From NCBI GenBank assembly GCA_016285215.1, contig JAEEQI010000107.1, forward strand, positions 1 through 8,258: a DNA stretch of 8,258 nucleotides, in the 5' to 3' direction. Positions within the stretch are counted from its first letter, which is position 1; every line of letters starts with the position of its first letter. Made by a program: the position numbers and the translations under genes. The stretch comes from Bacteroidales bacterium (GTDB taxonomy: Bacteria; Bacteroidota; Bacteroidia; Bacteroidales; UBA932). Shown here in pieces: positions 1 to 6,249 of this stretch. The notes beneath the pieces were generated by a model, which did no database searches, was not told where the DNA came from, and saw only the letters and a program-made list of their open reading frames with translations.

Positions 1-1000
1 TATGATTATGGTGGTCATCGCCCTAGTACCCGCCGCTCTGTTCGGTATGTACAACGTGGGTCTGCAGACCTCTACTGTTTACGGCCTCGACTGGGGCTTC
101 TGGCATATGTTCTGGTACGGACTGCTCCGGATGCTTCCCCTGTTCGTGGTTTCCTACGCCGTTGGTCTGGCCATCGAATTTGCTTCGGCCCAGATTCGCG
201 GTGAAGAAGTGAACGAGGGTTACCGCGTCACCGGTTTCCTCATTCCCCTCATTGTCCCGGTGGACGTTCCGCTGTGGATGGTGGCCCTGGCTGTTGCCTT
301 CTCCGTCATCTTTGTGAAGGAGGTCTTCGGCGGCACCGGTATGAATATCTGGAACCCGGCTCTGGTGGCCCGCGCCTTCCTCTTCTTCTCTTATCCTTCC
401 TCTATGTCCGGCTCTGCCGTATGGGTGTCCAAGACCTGGGTCCCTGCCCTCAAGGGCGTGGACGCCGTTTCTTCGGCCACTCCCCTGGCCATCGCTCACG
501 ACGGCGCCTTTGACGCCGCCACCGGTGCCGTGGGTCAGTACAGCTTTATGGATATGTTCTACGGCTTCATCCCCGGCTCTACCGGTGAAACCAGCGTGAT
601 TGCCATCCTCATCGGTGCCTTCATCCTGGTTTGGACCGGCGTGGCCTCCTGGAAGATCATGGTGAGCTCTATCGCCGGTGGTCTCCTGGTGGGTTGGCTG
701 GGTCAGCTGGCCGGCGCTACCGTGGTGCCTTGCTACTACCAGATTGTGATGGGCGGCTTCCTCTTTGGTTCCGTCTTTATGGCCACCGACCCTGTGACCG
801 CAGCCCAGACCGAGACCGGCAAGTGGATCTACGGTTTCCTGGTGGGTGCCCTCGCCGTTGTAGTACGCCTGTGGAACCCCGGTTATATGGAAGGTATGAT
901 GCTCGCTATCCTGCTTATGAACACTATGGCTCCGCTCATTGACCACTGCGTGGTTTCGGCCCATACCAGCCGTCGTGCCAAAAAAGCAATAACCGCCTAA
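1..1000 (+). CDS. nqrB: Na+-translocating NADH:quinone reductase subunit B (5'-truncated by window edge)
   Basis: This integral membrane subunit carries a covalently bound FMN and takes part in quinone reduction and Na+ transport in the Na+-NQR complex of the cytoplasmic membrane. The first full codon is at base 2 and 332 residues are visible. From memory of the Vibrio cholerae protein, the visible part begins at its conserved R-MIMV segment, so roughly 55-60 N-terminal residues lie outside the window and the ATG at base 2 is internal. Visible signatures are NEGYRVTG, KEVFGGTGMNIWNPAL, ARAFLFFSYP, ATDPV and GYMEGMMLAILL, with many hydrophobic helices between them. The FMN attachment motif is SSATPL with the Thr codon at 479-481 (visible residue 160); SSAT replaces the more usual SGAT. 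The stop lies 12 bases before nqrC. Identification is secure from family knowledge; the true start cannot be seen. Confidence 0.96.
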   Translation, partial: MIMVVIALVPAALFGMYNVGLQTSTVYGLDWGFWHMFWYGLLRMLPLFVVSYAVGLAIEFASAQIRGEEVNEGYRVTGFLIPLIVPVDVPLWMVALAVAFSVIFVKEVFGGTGMNIWNPALVARAFLFFSYPSSMSGSAVWVSKTWVPALKGVDAVSSATPLAIAHDGAFDAATGAVGQYSFMDMFYGFIPGSTGETSVIAILIGAFILVWTGVASWKIMVSSIAGGLLVGWLGQLAGATVVPCYYQIVMGGFLFGSVFMATDPVTAAQTETGKWIYGFLVGALAVVVRLWNPGYMEGMMLAILLMNTMAPLIDHCVVSAHTSRRAKKAITA

Positions 1001-1005
1001 AGGAT
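1000..1005 (+). promoter_or_regulatory. Shine-Dalgarno-like site of nqrC
   Basis: AAGGAT overlaps the last base of the nqrB stop codon. The AGGA core ends 8 bases before the ATG at 1013. This supports the chosen nqrC start, although many Bacteroidales genes do not rely on such sites. Confidence 0.45.
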
Positions 1006-1012
1006 CTGCCCT

Positions 1013-1861
1013 ATGAATACCAATAACAACGTATACACCGTTATCTACACCACTGTCATCGTGGTGATAGTGGCAGCTCTCCTGGCTTTTGTATCCCAGA
1101 GCCTCAAGGCCAAGCAGGATGCAAACGAAAAGGCAGAGACCATCTCCCAGATGCTCACCGCTGCCCAGTACGGCACCAAGGCCGAACTGGACAAGCTGGG
1201 CAACGCCGCCAAGCTGGACAAGTACGCAGAGGAAATTGAAAAGGCCTTTGTGATTGACCTGGAAGGCAACGAGCTCCGTGAGCTGAACACCAGCCGCGAA
1301 GAGATCGAGGTCTACAGCCCCAAGCAGCTCAAGCGTCAGAACTACAACATCAAGGGTGGCGCCAACAAAACCGGCGAACCCGAACTTCCCGTCTTCATCT
1401 TCAAGAACGGCCGTACGGTGGTTCCCATCTACGGTGCCGGTCTGTGGGGTCCCATCTGGGGATACATCTCCTTCGACAGCGACCTCCAGACCATCGCAGG
1501 TGCCTACTTTGATCACGAGTCCGAGACCGCCGGTCTGGGCGCCAAGATCAAGGACGATCCTTCCTTCCAGGCCGAATTCGTAGGTGAGCAGCCCGACTTT
1601 ACGGCAGCCCCCAGCCAGATCTTCGAAATTGTGAAGGGTGGCGCTCCCAAGGATGCCGAGGGCAAGTCCGTGATTGACAATTCCATCGATGCCATCTCCG
1701 GTGCCACTATGACCTCCCAGGGTCTGGACGCCGCCATTGACACCTGGCTGGAAGCCTATGCCAAGTACTTCACGGCCAACAAGCCGGCCAAGCAGCACTG
1801 CGGCAAATGCGGTCATAATCAAGAAGTTGAAGAAGTTGAACCCAAAGCAGAGGAGGAATAA
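1013..1861 (+). CDS. nqrC: Na+-translocating NADH:quinone reductase subunit C, with Cys/His C-terminal tail
   Basis: NqrC is the second covalent-FMN subunit of Na+-NQR and receives electrons from the membrane iron centre. The 282-residue protein has one N-terminal membrane helix (about residues 8-27, rich in V, I and A) and then a soluble domain that in this family lies outside the cytoplasmic membrane. The FMN motif SGATMTS is present, with attachment Thr232 (codon 1706-1708), and ISGAT is followed by the usual SQGLDAAIDTWL helix. In Vibrio the protein ends about 25 residues after this point. Here it continues with a polar tail that contains HCGKCGH (residues 262-268) and a Glu-rich end encoded partly by a 9-base tandem repeat (1823-1840). 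The final Glu codons contain the ribosome-binding site of nqrD. The start at 1013 is supported by an AGGA 8 bases upstream and by the immediate membrane helix. The function is secure; the role of the tail is unknown. Confidence 0.95.
   Translation: MNTNNNVYTVIYTTVIVVIVAALLAFVSQSLKAKQDANEKAETISQMLTAAQYGTKAELDKLGNAAKLDKYAEEIEKAFVIDLEGNELRELNTSREEIEVYSPKQLKRQNYNIKGGANKTGEPELPVFIFKNGRTVVPIYGAGLWGPIWGYISFDSDLQTIAGAYFDHESETAGLGAKIKDDPSFQAEFVGEQPDFTAAPSQIFEIVKGGAPKDAEGKSVIDNSIDAISGATMTSQGLDAAIDTWLEAYAKYFTANKPAKQHCGKCGHNQEVEEVEPKAEEE
1823..1840 (+). repeat. 9-base tandem repeat in the nqrC tail
   Basis: GAAGTTGAA occurs twice in direct succession, in frame, and encodes Glu-Val-Glu twice (residues 271-276 of NqrC). 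It lies in the non-conserved tail and could have arisen by slippage, which would change tail length without a frameshift. Confidence 0.7.
1851..1856 (+). promoter_or_regulatory. Strong Shine-Dalgarno site of nqrD inside nqrC
   Basis: AGGAGG lies within the Glu codons at the very end of nqrC, followed by 8 bases and the nqrD ATG. With only 3 bases between the nqrC stop and the nqrD start, translational coupling of the two subunits is likely. It fixes the nqrD start at 1865. Confidence 0.7.
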
Positions 1862-1864
1862 GCC

Positions 1865-2479
1865 ATGAACGCAAAACTTAAAGAAACCATCCTCAACCCC
1901 ATCTTCAAGGGCAACCCCATTACCGTGCTGGTGCTGGGTATCTGCTCTTCGCTGGCGGTTACCGTTACCCTTAAGGGTGCGCTGGTCATGGCCCTCTCCG
2001 TGATTGTGGTTTGCGGCATCTCCAGCCTCATCCTCTCTCTCCTGAGAAACACCATTCCCGGCCGCGTACGTATCATCGTACAGCTGGTGGTGGTTGCCAT
2101 GATGGTAATTCTGGTGGACCAGATTCTCAAATCGTTCGAAGCCACCTACGCCATTGACAAGCAGCTGTCCGTTTATATCGGCCTTATCATTACCAACTGT
2201 ATCGTGATGGGTCGTATTGAGGCTTTCGCCCTGGGCAACAAGCCCTGGCCCAGCTTCCTGGACGGTGTGGCCAACGGCGCCGGTTACGGTCTCATCCTCA
2301 TCATCGTAGCCTTCTTCAGAGAGCTCCTCGGAAGCGGCACCCTGTTTGGAATTGACATCCTCAACCGCTTCGGCTATGTTCCCAACAACCTGGTTATCCT
2401 GCCTCCCTTCGCCCTCATCCTCCTGGGATGCATCGTGTGGGTCCAGCGCAGCATCCAGAAAGACTTGCAGGAAAAATAA
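1865..2479 (+). CDS. nqrD: Na+-translocating NADH:quinone reductase subunit D
   Basis: This 204-residue integral membrane subunit is homologous to NqrE and to the Rnf subunits RnfE/RnfA. The hydrophobicity pattern fits six helices. In the known complex NqrD and NqrE pack as an inverted pair and hold an iron centre between them with two cysteines each. Both NqrD cysteines are present: Cys27 in LGICSSLAV and Cys112 (codon 2198-2200) in ITNCIVMGRIEAFA, close to the Vibrio positions 29 and 112. Other family signatures are GNPITVLVLG near the N-terminus, ANGAGYGLILIIVAFFREL and a C-terminal LPPFALILLG helix. The start is supported by AGGAGG 8 bases upstream. The gene lies 3 bases after nqrC and 12 before nqrE. 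Rnf membership is excluded by the neighbouring nqrB, nqrC and nqrF. Confidence 0.96.
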   Translation: MNAKLKETILNPIFKGNPITVLVLGICSSLAVTVTLKGALVMALSVIVVCGISSLILSLLRNTIPGRVRIIVQLVVVAMMVILVDQILKSFEATYAIDKQLSVYIGLIITNCIVMGRIEAFALGNKPWPSFLDGVANGAGYGLILIIVAFFRELLGSGTLFGIDILNRFGYVPNNLVILPPFALILLGCIVWVQRSIQKDLQEK

Positions 2480-2491
2480 TTGTGACGCCTT

Positions 2492-3088
2492 ATGGAATAT
2501 CTTAGCTTATTCGTAAAGTCCATCTTTGTGGACAATATGATCTTCGCTTACTTCCTGGGAATGTGCTCATTCCTGGCAGTATCGAAGAATGTGAAGACAG
2601 CTGCAGGCCTTGGCGTCGCGGTTATCTTCGTACTCCTGGTAACTCTCCCCATCAACTACCTGCTCAACACGTATGTGCTGGCTCCCGATGCCCTCATCAA
2701 GGGCGTTGACCTGAGCTTCCTCAGCTTCATCGTGTTCATTGCGGTTATCGCCGCCATCGTGCAGATTGTAGAAATGGTGGTGGAGAAATTCTCTCCCGAG
2801 CTCTACTCCTCGCTGGGTATCTTCCTGCCCCTGATTGCTGTGAACTGCGCCATTCTGGGCGGTTCCCTGTTTATGCAGCAGAAAGACTTCCTCAACATTT
2901 GCGAGGCCACCGTATACTCCCTGGGTTCCGGTCTGGGCTGGTTCCTGGCCATCGTATCCCTGGCTGCCATCCGTGAGAAGATGAGCTATTCCAACGTTCC
3001 GGCCGCTCTCAAGGGCCTGGGCATCACCTTTATCACCGTGGGTCTGATGGGTATCGCCTTCATGACCTTCATGGGCATTGCACTGTAG
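2492..3088 (+). CDS. nqrE: Na+-translocating NADH:quinone reductase subunit E
   Basis: This 198-residue membrane subunit is the partner of NqrD in the intramembrane iron site. Its two cysteines are Cys25 in [13 protein letters not shown] and Cys119 (codon 2846-2848) in [10 protein letters not shown], one residue short of the Vibrio positions 26 and 120. The N-terminus [21 protein letters not shown] is characteristic of the family, as are [14 protein letters not shown] and the final helix [13 protein letters not shown]. No clear Shine-Dalgarno site precedes the ATG; the 12-base gap from nqrD reads TTGTGACGCCTT. The start is therefore taken from family conservation. The stop codon TAG is part of the ribosome-binding site of nqrF. 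Confidence 0.96.
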   Translation: MEYLSLFVKSIFVDNMIFAYFLGMCSFLAVSKNVKTAAGLGVAVIFVLLVTLPINYLLNTYVLAPDALIKGVDLSFLSFIVFIAVIAAIVQIVEMVVEKFSPELYSSLGIFLPLIAVNCAILGGSLFMQQKDFLNICEATVYSLGSGLGWFLAIVSLAAIREKMSYSNVPAALKGLGITFITVGLMGIAFMTFMGIAL

Positions 3089-3092
3089 GAGG
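3087..3092 (+). promoter_or_regulatory. Strong Shine-Dalgarno site of nqrF overlapping the nqrE stop
   Basis: AGGAGG begins within the nqrE stop codon TAG and stands 8 bases before the nqrF ATG at 3101. A ribosome ending nqrE would sit on the initiation site of nqrF, which suggests coupled synthesis, and the site fixes the nqrF start. Confidence 0.7.
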
Positions 3093-3100
3093 ACTGAACT

Positions 3101-4375
3101 ATGGGTAATACAATTTTTGCATCCATCGCAGTCATCGTAGTAGTGACTTTGATTCTGGTAGCCCTCCTCCTGATCATCAAGGCCGCCGTCACTCCTTCCG
3201 GCACCGTCAAGATCAACATCAACAACGGCACCAAGGAGCTGGAGGTGACCCCTGGCGGAGACGTTATGCACACCCTGGCCGATCACGGCATCTTCCTCCC
3301 CTCCGCCTGCGGCGGCAAGGCCAACTGCGGCCAGTGCAAGCTCCAGGTGATTGAAGGCGGCGGCACCATCCTCCCCACTGAAACGGGCTTCTTCTCCCGC
3401 AAGCAGATCAAGGAAGGCTGGCGTCTGGGCTGCCAGGTAAAGGTGAAGGACAACATCCAGATTGCCGTTCCGGAGAGCGCCCTCAGCGTCAAGAAGCTCG
3501 AGTGCGAGGTTATCTCCAACGAGAACGTGGCCACCTTTATCAAGGAGTTCACCGTGCGTCTGCCCGAAGGCGAGCACATTGACTTCAAGTCCGGTGAGTA
3601 CATCCAGATTGATATCCCCGAGTACGAGGCCGATTTCTCCGATATGGGAGTGGCCGATATCTACAAGGGCGACTGGGAGAAGTACGGCATCACCGGCCTC
3701 AAGTTCAAGAACACCGTTCCCACCATCCGTGCTTACTCCATGGCCTCGTATCCGGCAGAGAAGGACGTGATCAAGCTCAACGTGCGTATCGCAACGCCTC
3801 CGTTCGACCGCACCCAGCCCAAGGGCGTGTTCAAGTTCGTGCCCGGCGTTCCTCCGGGAATTGCCTCCACGTATGTGTTCTCCCGCAAGCCCGGTGACAA
3901 GGTTATGATCTCCGGTCCTTACGGTGAGTTCCTCCTCCCCAAGGACGATCCTGATTCCCAGGAATACGTATTCGTGGGCGGTGGCGCCGGTATGGCTCCC
4001 CTCCGCAGCCACATCATGCACCTGTTCAAGACCCTCAAGACCAAGAAGGAAGTGCACTTCTTCTATGGCGCCCGCGCCCTGGTGGAAGCCTTCTATCTGG
4101 AAGACTTTGCGGAAATCGAGAAAGAGTTCCCCAACTTCCACTTCCATCTTGCCCTTGACCGTCCGGATCCCGCAGCCGATGCCGCAGGCGTGAAGTACAC
4201 CGCCGGCTTCGTTCACAACGTGATGTACGAGACCTACCTCAAGGACCACGAGGCCCCCGAGGACATCAAGTACTTCATGTGCGGTCCGCCTATGATGACC
4301 AAGTGCGTGGTAGACCTGCTGGACTCCCTGGGCGTTGCTCCCGAGAGCATCCTCTTCGACAACTTCGGCGCCTAA
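3101..4375 (+). CDS. nqrF: Na+-translocating NADH:quinone reductase subunit F (NADH dehydrogenase, 2Fe-2S/FAD)
   Basis: NqrF is the electron entry subunit: it oxidises NADH with FAD and passes electrons through a 2Fe-2S centre. The 424-residue protein has an N-terminal membrane helix (about residues 4-27) and then a ferredoxin domain with ligands Cys70, Cys76, Cys79 and Cys111, at the positions I recall for Vibrio NqrF. The flavin domain has the FAD motif RAYSMAS, with Arg210 and Tyr212. The NADH domain has GGGAGMAPLRS (residues 293-303) and YFMCGPPMM with the conserved Cys394 near the C-terminus. The end ILFDNFGA is typical. The protein is slightly longer than the Vibrio one (about 408 residues), as expected from small insertions. 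It is the last gene of the operon, and a terminator hairpin begins 17 bases after the stop. All catalytic and cofactor residues I could check are intact. Confidence 0.97.
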   Translation: MGNTIFASIAVIVVVTLILVALLLIIKAAVTPSGTVKININNGTKELEVTPGGDVMHTLADHGIFLPSACGGKANCGQCKLQVIEGGGTILPTETGFFSRKQIKEGWRLGCQVKVKDNIQIAVPESALSVKKLECEVISNENVATFIKEFTVRLPEGEHIDFKSGEYIQIDIPEYEADFSDMGVADIYKGDWEKYGITGLKFKNTVPTIRAYSMASYPAEKDVIKLNVRIATPPFDRTQPKGVFKFVPGVPPGIASTYVFSRKPGDKVMISGPYGEFLLPKDDPDSQEYVFVGGGAGMAPLRSHIMHLFKTLKTKKEVHFFYGARALVEAFYLEDFAEIEKEFPNFHFHLALDRPDPAADAAGVKYTAGFVHNVMYETYLKDHEAPEDIKYFMCGPPMMTKCVVDLLDSLGVAPESILFDNFGA

Positions 4376-4392
4376 TCCCGCCGAAACTCCAT

Positions 4393-4426
4393 AAAAAAAC
4401 CGGTTCAGATTTGAACCGGTTTTTTT
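4393..4426. terminator. Bidirectional intrinsic terminator between nqrF and the DUF47 gene
   Basis: A perfect 10-bp stem AACCGGTTCA (4398-4407) pairs with TGAACCGGTT (4412-4421) around the loop GATT. A-residues precede it (4393-4399) and a T-run follows (to 4426), so it reads as hairpin plus U-tract on both strands. It ends 1 base before the minus-strand stop codon (4428-4430) and lies 17 bases after the nqrF stop, so it fits both convergent genes. Confidence 0.9.
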
Positions 4427-4427
4427 G

Positions 4428-5078
4428 TTATCCTATGTAATGCATCATCAGGATGCGGATGCAGTCCGATACCCGTTTCTCGGTATCCGTCGCTTTCTCG
4501 TAAAGCTCTGCCAGATTCTTGTACTTGGTCATTTCCCGGAGGTCGGGCTCCTGGGTGAAGATGTAGCCGATGTAGCTTTCGTAGGCTTCGTCGGCCTCGT
4601 GTTCCAGTTCCGTCACGCGGTCTGCCAGGAGAATGATGGCCGATGCGTTCTTGCGGATGTCTGACAGCAGGGGGAAGATGGACCGGAGGGCCTGGCCTTC
4701 CTCCAGGATGATGCGGGACAGATCCTGCAGCTGGGGGTCTATCTTGGCGGGCTGGTAGATGTTGAGGGCGTTGGAGGCGTCCTTGACCACATCCAGCACA
4801 TCGTCCAGGGCCATGGCTATGGTGGTCAGTTCCCGGCGTACGCCGGAAGTGAAGAGGGCACGGGCCGATTGCTCCCGGAACTCGGTGAGCTGGGCGTCTC
4901 CCATATGCTCGTTGTTCCGGATCTCCGAATAGACGGTTTTCCAGTGGTCCCGGTCAAGGGACTGCTGCATCTCACAGAGGAGCTCGGCGCTGTCACAAAG
5001 AAGCTGGGACTGCCGCTCAAAGATGGGCAGGAGCTCACGCATGGGGTAAAAAACACTCGCTAACGTCATAAGAAACAT
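4428..5078 (-). CDS. DUF47 family protein, PhoU-like, possible regulator of low-affinity phosphate uptake
   Basis: The product is a helical cytoplasmic protein of about 216 residues, close to the usual DUF47 length. DUF47 proteins are PhoU-like and usually stand next to a PiT-type phosphate transporter, whose activity they are thought to modulate. The sequence shows the two-fold PhoU-like pattern: an ExxxD metal-type motif in the first half (Glu57-Asp61 in NNEHMGD) and one in the second (Glu159-Asp163 in ELEHEAD). The helix ALDDVLDVVKDA lies between them, and the polypeptide ends in helical, charged segments. An open frame extends upstream to 5216 but would run through both divergent promoters. 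I start at the ATG at 5078 because A-rich sequence precedes it; the in-frame ATG at 5069 (213 residues) is equally possible. The gene stands alone: nqrF converges downstream and a lipoprotein gene diverges upstream, with no transporter in this window. Confidence 0.8.
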   Translation of the reverse strand: MFLMTLASVFYPMRELLPIFERQSQLLCDSAELLCEMQQSLDRDHWKTVYSEIRNNEHMGDAQLTEFREQSARALFTSGVRRELTTIAMALDDVLDVVKDASNALNIYQPAKIDPQLQDLSRIILEEGQALRSIFPLLSDIRKNASAIILLADRVTELEHEADEAYESYIGYIFTQEPDLREMTKYKNLAELYEKATDTEKRVSDCIRILMMHYIG

Positions 5079-5087
5079 TATTTTTTC

Positions 5088-5103
5088 AACCGATTTTTCG
5101 GTT
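5088..5103 (-). promoter_or_regulatory. Hairpin in the presumed DUF47 mRNA leader
   Basis: AACCGA (5088-5093) and TCGGTT (5098-5103) form a perfect 6-bp inverted repeat around a 4-base TTTT spacer; further T/A pairs are possible beyond one mismatch. It lies 9 bases upstream of the DUF47 start and just inside the transcript predicted from the minus-strand promoter. Neither strand has a T-run directly after it, so it is a poor terminator. It could be a binding site or a leader hairpin; no regulator can be named. Confidence 0.4.
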
Positions 5104-5110
5104 AAAACAG

Positions 5111-5140
5111 CAAAACTTTTTCCAAAACCTTCTAATACAA
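5111..5140 (-). promoter_or_regulatory. Possible Bacteroidetes-type promoter for the DUF47 gene
   Basis: Read on the minus strand, TTG (5140-5138) is followed by 19 bases and then AAGTTTTG (5118-5111). The second element differs from the Bacteroidetes -7 consensus TAnnTTTG at one position, and the first fits the core of the -33 TTTG box. Transcription would begin about 25 bases before the ATG at 5078. The region is A/T-rich, so a chance match is possible. Confidence 0.35.
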
Positions 5141-5160
5141 CACTATTTTTCTTACGATGC

Positions 5161-5191
5161 TTGGATTCGGGTTGTCCAGTGTATAGCTTTG
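5161..5191 (+). promoter_or_regulatory. Bacteroidetes-type promoter of the lipoprotein pair
   Basis: TAGCTTTG (5184-5191) matches the -7 box TAnnTTTG exactly. TTG (5161-5163), 20 bases upstream, fits the core of the -33 box. Transcription would start near 5198, giving a leader of roughly 17 bases before the ATG at 5215. The promoter overlaps the in-frame TTG codon at 5161, so that codon is unlikely to be the translation start of the following gene. Confidence 0.6.
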
Positions 5192-5214
5192 CCCCTGGAC
5201 CAAAACCAAAAACC

Positions 5215-6246
5215 ATGTCGCGAAGAAAAAATACAGGCCGGACTTTTCATCTACACCCCGTCTTCTCGTCTTTTGCAACCTGCCGCATTTCTGTGGCCAT
5301 CACTGCGTTCTTGCAGATTCCGGCCTTTTTTTCTTCGTGTGAACATCCCCTCGTAAGCGAGGATGCCCCCAATGGGCCACAAATATATATACAATGGACA
5401 AAAAATACAACACCGGAAGCCATTGATCTGTTCTTTTTCGATACGCTGGGAGCCCAGAAACTGGACAGTTACCAGCAGATCCAGCGGCCCGAAGGCCCCG
5501 CCCACGTCTACGGGGTTTCCGGTGCCGGAGCCAAACGGATGGTGGCCCTCTCCGGCACCGCCGGCGTCACAGATCCCTGGCTGGACATCAACAACTACGG
5601 CAACCTCTGCAAGAAAACCTTCCGGCTGGAAGAGGAGAATCCCTATGCCCCGCACCTGGTGGCGGAGGGCCTCCTCGCAGATGCCGCTTCCCGTACCTAT
5701 CCCCTGAACCTGCAGCCTATGCTCTCACAGATTCGACTGGTTTCCGTCTCCTGCGACTTCAGCGCGCGCCCCTACCGTGACCCTTCTTTTCACTGCACTA
5801 AGATTTATCTCACCAACGTGGCCACGGAATACAAACCGCTGGGGCCGGGAGGCGGACATCCGGTCTCCTGGATCAATGCCGGCTGCCTGGACAGCGTGGC
5901 CACCCGGGCCCTGCCTCACCCCGAACTTCTTCTGAGGCCCGGGCTGGGCCGCGTGGTCCTGGAGAGACAGTTTCCCAACCTGCTCTTCTCCTGTTATGCC
6001 AATCCGGAAGGGCAGGGAGACATCCCGCGTACGCGGCTGGTGCTGGAGGGAACCGTAGACGGCATCCTCTGCTACTACCCCATAGAGATTGCTTCGCTGG
6101 AGCCGGCCCGGGAGTACCAGATTAGCCTCACCCTCAAACGGATGGGCTCCTCGGACCCGGACATCCCCGTCAGGAGCGACGCCGTGCTGGTAGAGACCCA
6201 GACTGTTCCCTGGCAAACCCGCGAACCCTACACCGTTACATTCTGA
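5215..6246 (+). CDS. Putative fimbrial-type lipoprotein (FimB/Mfa2-like anchor, tentative)
   Basis: The 343-residue product looks exported and lipid-anchored. The N-terminus is basic (SRRKNTGR), a hydrophobic stretch follows (residues 25-39, SVAITAFLQIPAFF), and the end is FSSC with candidate lipidated Cys42. Phe at -3 is not ideal for a lipobox, and the leader is long. The mature part is beta-rich with no enzyme motif. It opens with a QIYIQWTK strand and DLFFFDTLGAQKLDSY, reminiscent of the first strands of fimbrillin-fold proteins. Its middle block, PMLSQIRLVSVSCDFSARPY then KIYLTNVATEYKPLG and INAGCLDS, resembles fimbrial accessory lipoproteins of Bacteroidales as I remember them. I chose the ATG at 5215 because a promoter covers the upstream TTG at 5161. 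Arg codons include CGG and AGA, unlike nqrF, which uses only CGC/CGT. The next gene starts 3 bases after the stop. Export is fairly sure; the family name is not. Confidence 0.6.
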   Translation: MSRRKNTGRTFHLHPVFSSFATCRISVAITAFLQIPAFFSSCEHPLVSEDAPNGPQIYIQWTKNTTPEAIDLFFFDTLGAQKLDSYQQIQRPEGPAHVYGVSGAGAKRMVALSGTAGVTDPWLDINNYGNLCKKTFRLEEENPYAPHLVAEGLLADAASRTYPLNLQPMLSQIRLVSVSCDFSARPYRDPSFHCTKIYLTNVATEYKPLGPGGGHPVSWINAGCLDSVATRALPHPELLLRPGLGRVVLERQFPNLLFSCYANPEGQGDIPRTRLVLEGTVDGILCYYPIEIASLEPAREYQISLTLKRMGSSDPDIPVRSDAVLVETQTVPWQTREPYTVTF

Positions 6247-6249
6247 ACT

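Noticed and set aside
23..1822. 599-codon open frame on the minus strand opposite nqrB and nqrC
   Set aside because: It lies antisense to two securely identified genes. It is rich in Gly, His and Val as expected from the complement of biased codons, and it has no recognisable domain. It is a by-product of strong codon bias on the other strand.
1865..3088. Rnf complex subunits (rnfE/rnfA) instead of nqrD/nqrE
   Set aside because: The pair is homologous to Rnf subunits, but the adjoining nqrB, nqrC and especially nqrF with its ferredoxin-FAD-NADH layout make this Na+-NQR.
2567..4249. 560-codon open frame on the minus strand opposite nqrE and nqrF
   Set aside because: It has the same character as the first antisense frame: it spans two real genes and their gap, has His/Gly/Glu-rich composition, and shows no membrane or enzyme motif.
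5161..5214. TTG at 5161 as the start of the first lipoprotein
   Set aside because: The TTG coincides with the -33 element, and an exact TAnnTTTG lies just downstream, so it would not be in the transcript. The extra residues also put a non-signal segment before the export signal.
5079..5216. Upstream extension of the DUF47 gene to an ATG at 5216
   Set aside because: The added residues do not belong to the family, and the segment covers the divergent promoter region and the leader hairpin. Starting at 5078 or 5069 gives the usual family length.
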